Counted from the stretch's first letter, positions 17,111-26,804 are shown. The stretch is DNA of 64,000 bases from Chitinophaga filiformis (GCF_021646545.1 NZ_JAKIRP010000016.1:1-64000), one strand, 5' to 3'. Notes: a model not told the origin generated them from the sequence alone. Translations and numbers: made by a program.

Positions 17111-17548
17111 ATGGACATTACAGAATTAGCCGATAGAGCCGCTCTCAAAGAACTGGTTGATACCGTTTCCATTCTGGCGGATAAGAAGGAGGTACACGCC
17201 GAGGTGCAATTATTTACCGAAAATGCAATATCAGAGACCTTTGCCGGAAGCATGTCAGTGTTAAGACTGAAAGGCAGGAAAGAAATGGAAGAAGCGTTTG
17301 GGAATTTTCTAAACGACTTTGAAACCGTTTACCATTTAAATGGCCAGCAGACCGTAACGATAAATGGAGATAGTGCTACTGGTACGTCTTATTGCCTGGT
17401 GACATTGATCGGTACCGAGAATGGTAAAAAAATGAAGACTACTATCGGGGCAATTTACCACGATGATTATATCCGTGAGAGTAATCGTTGGCTGATCGCG
17501 AGGAGAGTAGGGAATTTTAGCTGGCAGGAAAAACGGGAGCTCCAATAA
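17111..17548 (+). CDS. SnoaL/NTF2-like protein
   Basis: A 145-residue single-domain protein of the NTF2 fold (SnoaL-like): N-terminal helix DRAALKELVDTVSILADKKE, then VQLFTENAISETFAG, a GRKEMEEAFGNFLNDFETVY helix and beta-strands ending in NRWLIARRVGNFSWQE. The longer frame upstream (from 16937) overlaps the oxidoreductase gene, so the ATG at 17111 is used. Family members include isomerases, hydrolases and binding proteins. It is 70 nt after the oxidoreductase and followed by a terminator, so likely co-transcribed. Confidence 0.88.
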   Translation: MDITELADRAALKELVDTVSILADKKEVHAEVQLFTENAISETFAGSMSVLRLKGRKEMEEAFGNFLNDFETVYHLNGQQTVTINGDSATGTSYCLVTLIGTENGKKMKTTIGAIYHDDYIRESNRWLIARRVGNFSWQEKRELQ

Positions 17549-17568
17549 TATTCACAATACTAAACTAA

Positions 17569-17596
17569 AAAATGCCTCACTTTCATGAGGCATTTT
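17569..17596 (+). terminator. Intrinsic terminator
   Basis: Perfect 11-bp stem AAAATGCCTCA / TGAGGCATTTT with a 6-nt loop, 20 nt after the NTF2-like gene. Confidence 0.85.
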
Positions 17597-17731
17597 CATT
17601 GAAACCATGAGCACCGTTATAAATATATAGGTTTGGTACTGTCGGTTCCTGTTCATGGTTCGGTCGTCATTGGATAAAAGTATAGTTAGGAAATAACATA
17701 CTTTCCTGGTTATAAAAGAGCGTGATACTTT

Positions 17732-18673
17732 TTATACCTGTACATCCAGCCTCACCCAGGCGAAATCATCCTCCTCTATCCTACTCCAACCACACGTAAC
17801 GTTGTACATTCCAGGCTGCACTTTAAATAGCGTCCCCACTTTCAGAATGTTTAAACTATTCAGTTGCACCGGCGGGTTTAGATCAGCGACCCGGCTCAAT
17901 CCTTCCGGCGCACCGAGATCATCCTGCGTCATAGGCGACCATGCCAATATTCCGCGGCCGGTTGGCAATAACAATTGTCCCACTTCATAAAATGCTTCAC
18001 CAGTCGTCGCCACTTCAAGAGCCTTTTTTCTCTGCACATCGGTAAGTGCAGTAACAAAAAAGACGGCCGTTTTCGTTTGATCAAGTGCCAAGGTAACCGT
18101 GTTCGGTCGCACATCCCAAAACAACGCCTGCGCATTTGTTCCAAAGGATGCAATGGCTATTTCGTCCTGCGACAGCGCCGTTTCACAAATACGGGTGTAG
18201 TCCGTATCAATATCCATCTCCAGGTGGAATAAATGCTTCTCTTCTACAAAGAAATCATATGCACACTGCCTACGTTCCTGCCAGATGTTCAGCCAGTTTT
18301 GCCTGGCATCGGGTGTAACGATGTCAGCGTCAACCGCTGCTGTACCCATTACATTTGCTATGATCTCTGCGGTGGTCATTTTTTTCTGCTCCCGCATTAC
18401 GATTTCCGGTTGTAACGTATAGATCTCGTTAATCAGAGTTTGTGTGAATTGCAGCAACCCGGCTTCATCATTAAAACGTACTGGGTCTATTGTTTGAAAA
18501 TGGGATGAAAGTTCTCTGATAAACGTTCCATAGTAACTAACACGAAAGCCTGCGGGTAGCGTTTCATCGCTGCCTCTCCATTGCGCAAAATCTTCAACAC
18601 CAGCAATCATAAATGGTCCGGCTTCACTGCTGGCGCTTCCATACCAGGTAAATTGTTTCTTTGGGTTCTCCAT
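17732..18673 (-). CDS. Hypothetical protein with Imm21-like features
   Basis: A 313-residue soluble protein without signal peptide. The N-terminal FTWYGSASSEAGPFMIAG plus FAQWRGSDE, and the middle DYTRICETALSQDEIAIASF, loosely recall the W-x-GGP-x-W-x-G ... DYxxAC pattern of Imm21 immunity proteins, but the length and intervening 130 residues do not fit a simple Imm21. The C-terminal part (GTLFKVQPGMYNVTCGWSRI) looks like a beta-rich domain. No toxin neighbour is seen. It is followed by the uptake locus on the same strand but is separated from it by 131 nt. Confidence 0.6.
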   Translation of the reverse strand: MENPKKQFTWYGSASSEAGPFMIAGVEDFAQWRGSDETLPAGFRVSYYGTFIRELSSHFQTIDPVRFNDEAGLLQFTQTLINEIYTLQPEIVMREQKKMTTAEIIANVMGTAAVDADIVTPDARQNWLNIWQERRQCAYDFFVEEKHLFHLEMDIDTDYTRICETALSQDEIAIASFGTNAQALFWDVRPNTVTLALDQTKTAVFFVTALTDVQRKKALEVATTGEAFYEVGQLLLPTGRGILAWSPMTQDDLGAPEGLSRVADLNPPVQLNSLNILKVGTLFKVQPGMYNVTCGWSRIEEDDFAWVRLDVQV

Positions 18674-18804
18674 GCTATTTGATTTCTAAAGTTGCTGGCT
18701 ATTTTTACCTGTTTCCTTCAGGACTGCACAATATACTCAAAAATATCTCTGCCGATAACCCAGGAAAAATAGAACCAAACCGGCTACACCTTTTTAAACA
18801 ATAA

Positions 18805-19914
18805 CTATTGAATAAGCCTCGCTACTTCAGCTTCCAACGCCTCTCCCCTCAGGTTCTTCCCTACTATCCTTCCCGTAGGATCGATCAGGAAATTCTGAGG
18901 TATTCCCCGTACGTTATACAGTTCAGCCGCCGCATTATTCCAGTAATTCAGATCCGAAACCTGCGTCCAGGTTAGTCCGTCATGCTGTATCGCTGCCAGC
19001 CAGGCATCCTTTTTACCCGCCTGGTCTAATGATACCCCCAACACAGTAAAGTTCCGGTCCTTATACTTATTATACACTTTAACCACATTGGGATTTTCCG
19101 CCCGGCAAGGCCCACACCAGGATGCCCAGAAATCTAACAGTACGTATTTCCCCCTGAAATCGGATAACCGTACCGGTTGTCCATTCACATCATTTTGTGT
19201 AAAATCAGGCGCTATAGAACCGACTGACGTCGGACCAGTATCAAACAATTCATTTCCCAGTTTTTTCCCTGCCGCGGTGTTCCTGACGGCTGGGGAAAGT
19301 TGTTTAAATAAGGATTGCGTTTGTGTAACAGGCAGCTCGCCGGCCAGCTCTATCAGGGTTTCAAGGCTTAGGTAGGAGTCGGGATGATGCACGATGTAAG
19401 CATATTTCAAAGTATCCCGCCGCTTCATCATCTGCTTTGCCTTATCATACAAACTCAGAATAAATGCACTATCGACCGGCTGCGCGGAAACAGCTTTCCT
19501 ATAACTTTCGTCCAGCTGCAATGAAAGGGCGTCTCCCAATGCCAGTACCTCCTTGTAATAGCCGGCATATTGTGCATTGATCTTACCTCCTTTCACCACC
19601 GCATGCTTTAGTGAATTTGTACCTTTTATACTGATCACTCCCTGTTCCAGGTAAAAAGTGATCGCATCCTCGCTGTTCGCGATCGCAACACTTACCTTCT
19701 CCGGATCTGCGACAACTCCCCTGAAAGTAAATCTGCCAGCCGACAACTTTGTAGAATCCAGTACCCGCTCGTTCGACCAGCCCATTGAATAGATCAGATA
19801 TACCTTTGCCGGCTGCTGCATTTTACTGAGCTGACCTTGTATTGTGTATTGGTTCTGTGCGGTTGTACGAGCTGTAAATAAAAGCCCCAGGCCCGCGATA
19901 ATAATTTTTCTCAT
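18805..19914 (-). CDS. TlpA-like thioredoxin-fold protein with DUF4369 domain
   Basis: A 369-residue exported protein: signal sequence at residues 1-19, DUF4369 beta-domain at about 20-115, a helical linker, then an AhpC/TSA-Redoxin (TlpA/ResA) domain with FWASWCGPCRAENP, whose redox Cys are residues 267 and 270, and a GIPQNFLIDPTG cis-Pro loop. It is expected to reduce disulfides or haem-type thiols in the periplasm. It starts 2 nt after the susD stop and is the last gene of the locus. TlpA-type partners are common next to SusCD pairs in Chitinophaga and Pedobacter, where no glycosidase is encoded. Confidence 0.92.
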   Translation of the reverse strand: MRKIIIAGLGLLFTARTTAQNQYTIQGQLSKMQQPAKVYLIYSMGWSNERVLDSTKLSAGRFTFRGVVADPEKVSVAIANSEDAITFYLEQGVISIKGTNSLKHAVVKGGKINAQYAGYYKEVLALGDALSLQLDESYRKAVSAQPVDSAFILSLYDKAKQMMKRRDTLKYAYIVHHPDSYLSLETLIELAGELPVTQTQSLFKQLSPAVRNTAAGKKLGNELFDTGPTSVGSIAPDFTQNDVNGQPVRLSDFRGKYVLLDFWASWCGPCRAENPNVVKVYNKYKDRNFTVLGVSLDQAGKKDAWLAAIQHDGLTWTQVSDLNYWNNAAAELYNVRGIPQNFLIDPTGRIVGKNLRGEALEAEVARLIQ

Positions 19915-19916
19915 GA

Positions 19917-21326
19917 TTAGTATCCGAAAGTTTGAGTAAGGTTAGGATTATAGGTGATTTCCGTTGGTGGTATCGGCCAGAATTGTTTATATGCGGCCCA
20001 TACATTACTACCTTTCGCAGCAAGCATGGTAGCATCCAGCTTGCCCGTGCGTCTGAGGTCAAAAAAGCGGTTTCCCATTTCAGTGAACAGTTCTACCCGG
20101 CGCTCCTGCGCTATGGCAGCCAGCAGGCCTGTCTCAGTAGAAGCGGTGGTATTGGGTAATCCTGCGCGATTCCTTATTACATTGATATCTTCCTTTGCTC
20201 CATTCAGATCCTTCATCGCAACCCTTGCCTCTGCTCTTACCAGATAGACGTCTGCCAACCGCAGGATCATAGACCGCTCCACACCATTGGCAATTGACTT
20301 GTATTTGTCAGGAAAATAATAAGTGGCAGCAGGCGTTATACCCGTATACGTAGTGGACCTCACCCAGTTCGTATACCGTGCATCACCAGGTTCAAAGCTG
20401 TTCAGCAGATCAGGTGTTAATTGTACCTGTACCAGGTAAGTAGACACAGGATCAGTCGTCACTGTGGCCGGCATCGAGTTGTTATAGGTCTCGAATTCAG
20501 TTGTCTTCTCATCGTTTATCTTAGCCATTGACCAGATAGTCTCCTGACTGTTCTTTAAGAATACATCCGCCAGTTGTACCAGCTTGTAGGTACTATTGTC
20601 GGCAATCACAGCATCCGCCATATCTGCCGCTTGCTGCCACTCCCCTGTAGCCAGATACATTTTTGCCAGCAAGGCCTGAGCGGCACGAAGGTTCGGACGG
20701 GCCCTGTCGGAAGTGACAGCGCCATAACCATTCTTATACGTAGCTGACAACAAGGACGTCGCTGTCTTCAGATCACTAATGATCTGCTGGTATACATCGC
20801 GTTGTGGTGCACGCGACAGTTTATTGGTTACGTTGAAATCGGAAGTTAAGGCCAGCGCTACATCACCATACAAATTGGTCAGATAATAATAATTAAATGC
20901 CCGTAAAAAATAACATTCTCCCAACCACTGGTTTTTAAAATACAGCCGGGCGTTTGTAGCGTTGATCCCTTCTATCGCCAGATTTAATGCATAGATCTTG
21001 CTGTAGGTCGATGACCAGTAATTTACGGTAGCAGGCGAAATAGCATCGGCATAACACATCTTGATAGTATTGTTTGCTGAAGTATTAGGCATGGGTGCTA
21101 ACTCGTCGGCATACAGTCCGGTGAGCGCCGGAAAAGCATCAGGTCCGGCGCCGTTTAATGCCGCCAGGGAGCCGGTCACAATTGCCGATATTGAATTGTC
21201 TGATATATATGCGTCTGAACCACCAATCGTGCCTGCAGGCAACTGGCCATTATCCAGGTACTTTTTACAGCCGGTGAACAGCAGAGATAAAGCCAATAAT
21301 TTTATGATGCTGATTTTCATTTTCAT
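19917..21326 (-). CDS. RagB/SusD family outer-membrane nutrient-binding lipoprotein
   Basis: A 469-residue SusD-like lipoprotein: signal peptide with lipobox LLFTGCKKYLD, TPR-like helices typical of the N-terminal part (CYFLRAFNYYYLTNLYGDVA) and the C-terminal signature RRVELFTEMGNRFFDLRRTG. SusD proteins cap the SusC pore and capture ligand at the cell surface. It begins 14 nt after the susC stop codon. The sequence does not tell the ligand, and no carbohydrate-active enzyme is adjacent. Confidence 0.95.
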   Translation of the reverse strand: MKMKISIIKLLALSLLFTGCKKYLDNGQLPAGTIGGSDAYISDNSISAIVTGSLAALNGAGPDAFPALTGLYADELAPMPNTSANNTIKMCYADAISPATVNYWSSTYSKIYALNLAIEGINATNARLYFKNQWLGECYFLRAFNYYYLTNLYGDVALALTSDFNVTNKLSRAPQRDVYQQIISDLKTATSLLSATYKNGYGAVTSDRARPNLRAAQALLAKMYLATGEWQQAADMADAVIADNSTYKLVQLADVFLKNSQETIWSMAKINDEKTTEFETYNNSMPATVTTDPVSTYLVQVQLTPDLLNSFEPGDARYTNWVRSTTYTGITPAATYYFPDKYKSIANGVERSMILRLADVYLVRAEARVAMKDLNGAKEDINVIRNRAGLPNTTASTETGLLAAIAQERRVELFTEMGNRFFDLRRTGKLDATMLAAKGSNVWAAYKQFWPIPPTEITYNPNLTQTFGY

Positions 21327-21340
21327 CTCAGTTAATTAGT

Positions 21341-24300
21341 TTAGAAGGATACATTTAAACCTCCGGTGATCACTCTCATCGGTGGTATCACCGACAGACT
21401 AAGGTTTTCAGGATCAAGACCACCCAGGCTGGAAATGGTTAAGAGGTTTTGTCCCTGCACATACACCGAGAGGTCCTTCACATGTAATTTTGAAATTATC
21501 GCGCCAGTGACATTATACCGGACACTCACGTTTTGTAACCGGGCATAAGCCGCATTACTATAGGCGCCGGTGCTATTCACATATAGTTGCGAAAAGTTGA
21601 TCAGGTTCATTATAGAGGCACTCATACGCGGGACGTCAGTAACATCCCCTGGCTTTTGCCAGCGATCCAGCCAGTACGTGGGGCCGTTCAACCCATAATA
21701 GCCCACCGAAAATCCATTCTGCGCCAATCCATTCATCGCCATCCGCCTGGTAAAAACGAAAGAAAAATCTAATGACAGCTGTTTGTAGGTAATTGTATTC
21801 TCAAGCCCTCCGTAATATTTAGGCGCCAGATCAACAAACGCGGTTTTATCCGCATCTGTTAATTCCATGGCCTGATAATCTGCCTTTTCACCCTTGGCAT
21901 TGACATAACTGAAATATCCCGTTTCCGGGTTTACACCGGCATAGTTGAACAATTTGATACCAGTAACCGGCTTATCAAGCACATAGTTCATTCCCAGGTT
22001 CCGGTAAGTAGGGAGCTTCACCAGCTTACTGGTAGGGATAGACAGATTGAACCGCGTGGTCCAGTTAAAATGCTTTCTCCTGATATTGTTGGTGCTGAGG
22101 CTCATCTCCCATCCGCTGGTACGGATCACTGCATCTGTATTCACTGGAAAGGAACCGAAACCGGTCACTGTAGACAATGGAATATTGATCAATTGATTCG
22201 AAGCTATATTCCGGTAATAATTTCCTTCTACATGTACCCTGTCTTTAAAGAAGCCCAGTTCGAGCCCTACTTCGGTATTCCTGTTATGTTCCCAGCTGAG
22301 GTTAGGGTTTGCAAGACTACCCGGACTCAGGGTCGTACTTCCTGCGTAAGTGCCTGATCCGGCTACATACTTACTTAGATACGCAAAGTCGCCCACAGCG
22401 TCTCCTCCTATAATACCTGTACTGGCACGAACCTTTCCATAACTCAGGAATAACAGTTTGTTTTTAATAAAAGGCTCCTCACTGAAAATCCAGGCGGCAG
22501 CCACAGAACCGAAAGTGCCGAACTTCTTACCAGGCCCAAAACGGGTAGAACCATCTCTTCTTCCATTGAGGTTAATAATGTATTTCTGGTCCCAGATGAA
22601 TTTCATAATGGCATACATACCAATATCCCGGTAGGGCGTCTGACGATAGTTAGTCGTCACCAGCGTAGCTACAGAAGGATTGCTGAGCAATGCGTCAGAA
22701 GGAAAACCTTTACCAGAGATCTCATCGACAGTACTGAGGTTGTTATCCAGCTTACCGCCGATCTTAAAGCTGAAATCGCCTTTTTGCCAGAAGCTATTGT
22801 TATACTCTGCATAAGGCTCAAGGGTCACATTACGGGTCTGAAAATGATGAAAGCTGCTATATGTCTCAGCTGCAGCATCCACTTTTGTTGGTGGCATGGC
22901 AGTAGTAGGAAATCCCATTAACTGTTGACCGTTAATATTGCTGTAACCCAGGTTTACCCGTAATGCAACATGGTTGAAAGGCCGGTAGATGAGGTTTGTA
23001 TTGCCGAGTAAGTTATTGGTCACATTACGGTAGGTACGGTTTATATCTGCTGCAATAGCACTATTCGGATTCTCCCAGTTCACACTTCCATCGGGGAGAA
23101 AAGGAGCTGGTGCATTGGGTGGCATGAACGCTGCTACTGTTGAAAAATCTACCGGCACCATCTTATTCACACTGGAAAGATAAGTACCTGAAATCGCATA
23201 ACTGAATTTGTTATCTTTCGTATTAGTGTTGATAGAAAAGTGCAAAGAGCCATCCAACATGGAACCTTTATGTAACTGGATGTTACCTGTCTTACGAAGA
23301 CTACCGCTTACCATATAGCTGCTGGTTTGTGTGCCACCACCATAAGTAACGTTTACGTTAGCCGTCTGCGCCAGACTGCCCAGCAGCTGTTTCTGATAAT
23401 CATTATCTCTGTCCACCGGGTAAGTTCCGTTCAGATCCAGGTCGCCGTCACCCACAGTGGCACCATCATTCTTCAGTGCCTCCCGGCGCAGCATGAGATA
23501 CTGTGCTGTATTCATCGGCTTCACATGCTGCCCCAGCATAGAAATACCGTCATACACATTGAGATTTAATGTGGGTGATCCAGCCTTTGCCTTTTTTGTG
23601 GTAATGAGGATTACGCCATAAGCACCTTCTGCACCATACAGCGAAGTCGCATCTGCATCCTTTAGCACACTGATGCTCTCAATGTCGTTAGGGTTTAAGT
23701 AGTTCAAACCATTACCTCCCTGTAAAAAGTTGCCGGTACCATAAAGCGTATTTGTTTCCATCGGCAATTTTGCACCCGGATAGGTCACACCATCCACTAC
23801 CACCAGCGGAGGGGGCGCCGTCGAACTAAAGTTGGCTGCGTTTCTCAGGCGGAGCGAAAATGCACCTCCAGGCTGGCCGGTCACCTGCTGAATGAATAAG
23901 CCGGGCACCTTTCCCTGTAATGCTTCCAGTACATTGTTGACAGGATTCTTCGCAATATCTTTAGCCGTAATGGTCGTTACATCGCCGGTATTAAACCGCT
24001 TGGTGGTCGAGCCATAAGCAATAACCTGCACCTGGTCCAGATCGCCTACATCCACCTGCAAAACTATTTTCAAAGGCCCGGTGTTCCCGGTTACAACCAC
24101 TTCCCTGCTTACAAATCCCACAGAAGAAAACTGCAGCACGGCTTTCTCCTCAGGAACGATGATGGTAAAATTCCCTTTTTCATTGGTCACCGTTACCCGC
24201 TGAAGATCACCTTTCACCTTTACAGTTACCCCCGGAAGGTAATTATTGTGCTCGTCCATCACAGTACCTGTTACCATCCGGGGAGCTGCAGGCTCACTCA

Positions 24301-24664
24301 TTGCAGGTTTAGCACGGATCAGAATAATATTATTCTCAATGCTATAAGTAAGCGGTTGATTCGCCAGGCATTTATTCAGTACTGCCGGCAGATCAAGATC
24401 TTTCACATGGATAGTCACCGGTTTACTGGTATTCAGCATATCATCGGTATAAAAAAAATCATAGCCTGTCTGTTTCCTGATCTCTTTAAATACCTTCGAT
24501 AGTGGTGTCTTCTCCACATCAAGCGTGACCTTCTGGGCATAGCTGCTGGCACTTGCCTGTACAATGCCGATTGTAGTAAGGATGAGTACGATCAATTTCA
24601 TAATGCGCAAGGACATTAATGCGCAGGTTGTCCACCTGCCTGATTTTTCAGGACAAAAATTCAT
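21341..24664 (-). CDS. SusC/RagA TonB-linked outer-membrane transporter with STN domain
   Basis: About 1107 residues from the ATG at 24664 (an in-frame ATG at 24703 is less likely; family N-termini begin MNF...). After the signal peptide (ends ASSYAQ) is an STN (secretin/TonB N-terminal) signalling domain (KVFKEIRKQTGYDFFYTDDM), then a carboxypeptidase-regulatory-like domain (VTGTVMDEHNNYLPGVTVKV), a plug (NVLEALQGKVPGLFIQQVTG; SISVLKDADATSLYGAEGAY) and a 22-strand-type barrel. The STN domain implies trans-envelope signalling to the FecR protein encoded upstream. A structured leader (24734-24829) precedes it. Confidence 0.95.
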   Translation of the reverse strand: MNFCPEKSGRWTTCALMSLRIMKLIVLILTTIGIVQASASSYAQKVTLDVEKTPLSKVFKEIRKQTGYDFFYTDDMLNTSKPVTIHVKDLDLPAVLNKCLANQPLTYSIENNIILIRAKPAMSEPAAPRMVTGTVMDEHNNYLPGVTVKVKGDLQRVTVTNEKGNFTIIVPEEKAVLQFSSVGFVSREVVVTGNTGPLKIVLQVDVGDLDQVQVIAYGSTTKRFNTGDVTTITAKDIAKNPVNNVLEALQGKVPGLFIQQVTGQPGGAFSLRLRNAANFSSTAPPPLVVVDGVTYPGAKLPMETNTLYGTGNFLQGGNGLNYLNPNDIESISVLKDADATSLYGAEGAYGVILITTKKAKAGSPTLNLNVYDGISMLGQHVKPMNTAQYLMLRREALKNDGATVGDGDLDLNGTYPVDRDNDYQKQLLGSLAQTANVNVTYGGGTQTSSYMVSGSLRKTGNIQLHKGSMLDGSLHFSINTNTKDNKFSYAISGTYLSSVNKMVPVDFSTVAAFMPPNAPAPFLPDGSVNWENPNSAIAADINRTYRNVTNNLLGNTNLIYRPFNHVALRVNLGYSNINGQQLMGFPTTAMPPTKVDAAAETYSSFHHFQTRNVTLEPYAEYNNSFWQKGDFSFKIGGKLDNNLSTVDEISGKGFPSDALLSNPSVATLVTTNYRQTPYRDIGMYAIMKFIWDQKYIINLNGRRDGSTRFGPGKKFGTFGSVAAAWIFSEEPFIKNKLLFLSYGKVRASTGIIGGDAVGDFAYLSKYVAGSGTYAGSTTLSPGSLANPNLSWEHNRNTEVGLELGFFKDRVHVEGNYYRNIASNQLINIPLSTVTGFGSFPVNTDAVIRTSGWEMSLSTNNIRRKHFNWTTRFNLSIPTSKLVKLPTYRNLGMNYVLDKPVTGIKLFNYAGVNPETGYFSYVNAKGEKADYQAMELTDADKTAFVDLAPKYYGGLENTITYKQLSLDFSFVFTRRMAMNGLAQNGFSVGYYGLNGPTYWLDRWQKPGDVTDVPRMSASIMNLINFSQLYVNSTGAYSNAAYARLQNVSVRYNVTGAIISKLHVKDLSVYVQGQNLLTISSLGGLDPENLSLSVIPPMRVITGGLNVSF

Positions 24665-24733
24665 AATTTTGGTTGAGTTAATTCGCAAAGCAGCCTTGCC
24701 CACGAAGCGGTGCTTGCTACGCGATTAATTTTT

Positions 24734-24829
24734 AATGAATAATGTTTAGTCTGAGACCGGCCACACCGGTACCAGTAGCTAAGCACAAATCCTTAACCGG
24801 AAGTGTTCCACCGCTTCCGATTATTCATT
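24734..24829. promoter_or_regulatory. 96-nt three-way-junction structure in the susC leader
   Basis: In the fecR-susC gap three stems abut without spacers. P1 is AATGAATAAT (24734-24743) with ATTATTCATT (24820-24829). P2 is GTTTAG (24744-24749) with CTAAGC (24779-24784), plus an apical stem ACCGG / CCGGT (24756-24770). P3 is CGGAAG (24798-24803) with CTTCCG (24814-24819). One P2 pair is G-U if transcribed from the plus strand but a C-A mismatch if from the susC strand, so the structure is slightly better as an antisense RNA. It could alternatively be a riboregulatory leader or small mobile repeat. Confidence 0.5.
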
Positions 24830-24927
24830 TATGCTTAGCCGTTCTATAAAGGCGTAGGTGATTATTGCATTGTCGTCATCGTATTTAGTATGTTGGTTGA
24901 TAAAATAATGTCTGGTTGGTTTCTGAA

Positions 24928-26058
24928 TTAATTACGCTCCTGTTTGTCAGCTATAGTAATATGATTATTCTTCACAGTAAATTTTACCGCGGCGGTTGTT
25001 TCCAGCATTTTTAGTACCACCGACAGATTCCGCGACCGCGATACCTCTCCGCTAAAAGTCAGCGTGCTATGGCTATAATGCCCGTAATCCACATCCACAT
25101 CATACCAACGGGACACCTTCCGCATAATATCCGGCAGGGTCTCATTCCTGAATATGAAATCCCCCTCTTTCCAGTCAATAGCCACTTCAGGGTCTACCGT
25201 ACTTACCTTTACATGTTGCAGACTGTTCAAAATTGCCTGCTGTCCAGGCTTTAAGACCGCACTTTCGCCACCATCAGCTGTTACACGAACAGCTCCCTGC
25301 AATAAGGTTGTTTTAATTACCGGTTCGTCCCCATAAGCGTTTACGTTAAAATGCGTGCCCAGTACATCAATTATTTGCCCCTTACAAACCACCCTGAACG
25401 GTTGGCCGGCACGTTGCGCTACTTCAAAATAAGCCTCCCCGTTAATTTCCACTTTCCGTTCCTCACCTTTAAAAGTCACCGGGTAGGTAATAGAAGACGC
25501 AGCATTCAGCCACACCTGCGTACCATCTGCCAGTACCAGGTGATGTTTTCCGCCTCGTGGGGTACTCACGGCATTGATCAATGGAGTACCATCTTCTTCC
25601 TGCACCGCTCCGCTGGTATAATTCAGCTCCCCATCCGCCTTCTTTTTAATGATCATCCCCCCTTGCTGTGCCAATTGTCCTTCCTTCGCATCCTCCAGTA
25701 CAATGCGCTGGCCATTAGCCAGTGTCAGCACCGCCTTGTTGGACCCGGGACGGGCATCATGCTCCATCACCGCTACTGGTGGCTGTTTCGGGGTATTTGG
25801 GGTACGGTATAAAAAATATCCGCACGCTATCACCAGTACAGCTACAGCCGCCGCCACAGATATCCATGGCAGGCGGTTCCGCTGTTTGGCTGGTAAACGA
25901 GGGATAAGTAGTTCTATTTCAAGTAACTGTTCTTCTGTAAGCTCATTCAGTTCCGGTAATTCCAGCTGATCATACCATGATTCAATGATCGCTCTCTCAT
26001 CCGGAGTGCATTCTCCGGCATTATATTTATGTAGCAGTTCTTTAAATGATACCCCCAT
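24928..26058 (-). CDS. FecR family anti-sigma / signal relay protein
   Basis: A 376-residue inner-membrane protein. The N-terminal cytoplasmic part (residues 1-60, ending AKQRNRLPW) holds the anti-sigma helix region. One transmembrane segment follows at about 65-85 (ISVAAAVAVLVIACGYFLY). The periplasmic part has the FecR domain (STPRGGKHHLVLADGTQVWL, AYFEVAQRAGQPFRV) and a DUF4974 C-terminus (TLPDIMRKVSRWYDVDVDY). It should hold the ECF sigma factor inactive until the STN domain of the SusC protein reports substrate. It follows the sigma gene by 51 nt. Confidence 0.95.
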   Translation of the reverse strand: MGVSFKELLHKYNAGECTPDERAIIESWYDQLELPELNELTEEQLLEIELLIPRLPAKQRNRLPWISVAAAVAVLVIACGYFLYRTPNTPKQPPVAVMEHDARPGSNKAVLTLANGQRIVLEDAKEGQLAQQGGMIIKKKADGELNYTSGAVQEEDGTPLINAVSTPRGGKHHLVLADGTQVWLNAASSITYPVTFKGEERKVEINGEAYFEVAQRAGQPFRVVCKGQIIDVLGTHFNVNAYGDEPVIKTTLLQGAVRVTADGGESAVLKPGQQAILNSLQHVKVSTVDPEVAIDWKEGDFIFRNETLPDIMRKVSRWYDVDVDYGHYSHSTLTFSGEVSRSRNLSVVLKMLETTAAVKFTVKNNHITIADKQERN

Positions 26059-26109
26059 ATAATGTATGACAGGAGAAAAAGGGGGAAGGGCTAGTGGAAA
26101 TGAAACTTT

Positions 26110-26688
26110 TTAGAAAAAATAATGGAAAGCGATCAGGGTGCATAACCCGATCTTCAGGCGCAGGATTTTTAGGGCCGCTTTGATATGGTTTTTCACAGTA
26201 AACTCAGAGATATTGAGTCGCTCAGCAATCTCTTTATGACTTAGATGTTCCTTACGGCTCAGTATGAATACTTCCCGCATTTTTGGTGGAAGTGCAGCGA
26301 TCTCCTTATCGATCATCTGCTGTAGCTCCTTTTCCCTCATCTGAATGTCGGACGCATTGTGCCCTTCATCAATAAAGTTTTGAAAATTAAGTGCATACCG
26401 GGCTTCCACCTGCTTATGTTCTATATAATTCAATACTTTATTGCGGACCATGGTGTACAGATAAGCAGATACCTGCTGAATGGGGGGAAGCTGCTCACGT
26501 TGGCTCCATAGCGTAGAAAAGACCTCCTGCACGATTTCTTTCGCATCCTCAAGATCACCTGTCTTCTTATAGCCATGAATGATCAGGGGTTTCTTATACC
26601 TGTTGTAAAGTTCAGTAAAAGCAGCATTGTCGCCTGCCTGCAGCATGACAACCAGCTCCCGGTCATTGGCATGTGTTAAGAACCCCAT
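26110..26688 (-). CDS. ECF RNA polymerase sigma factor (sigma-70 family)
   Basis: A 192-residue ECF sigma factor with region 2 (ELYNRYKKPLIIHGYKKTGD, DAKEIVQEVFSTLWSQRE) and region 4 (LPPKMREVFILSRKEHLSHK, EIAERLNISEFTVKNHIKAA). The C-terminal tail ends in a hydrophobic stretch (LCTLIAFHYFF), usual in Bacteroidota ECF factors paired with FecR. It should drive the SusCD-TlpA genes downstream once released by FecR. Confidence 0.95.
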   Translation of the reverse strand: MGFLTHANDRELVVMLQAGDNAAFTELYNRYKKPLIIHGYKKTGDLEDAKEIVQEVFSTLWSQREQLPPIQQVSAYLYTMVRNKVLNYIEHKQVEARYALNFQNFIDEGHNASDIQMREKELQQMIDKEIAALPPKMREVFILSRKEHLSHKEIAERLNISEFTVKNHIKAALKILRLKIGLCTLIAFHYFF

Positions 26689-26804
26689 TTGGTCAAAAAT
26701 AGAAAAAAGCGGGGTATTTTAATAGCTAGTGGGAAGACACCTTCCCCGATTATACGCTCATTGATTGTGGGATACTGGCATTAGCCGGCGATTGTAAATA
26801 ACGA

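Noticed and set aside
24734..24829. Cloverleaf-like fold as a tRNA
   Set aside because: There is no T-loop consensus, no anticodon arm of correct size, and the length is 96 nt with a three-way junction.
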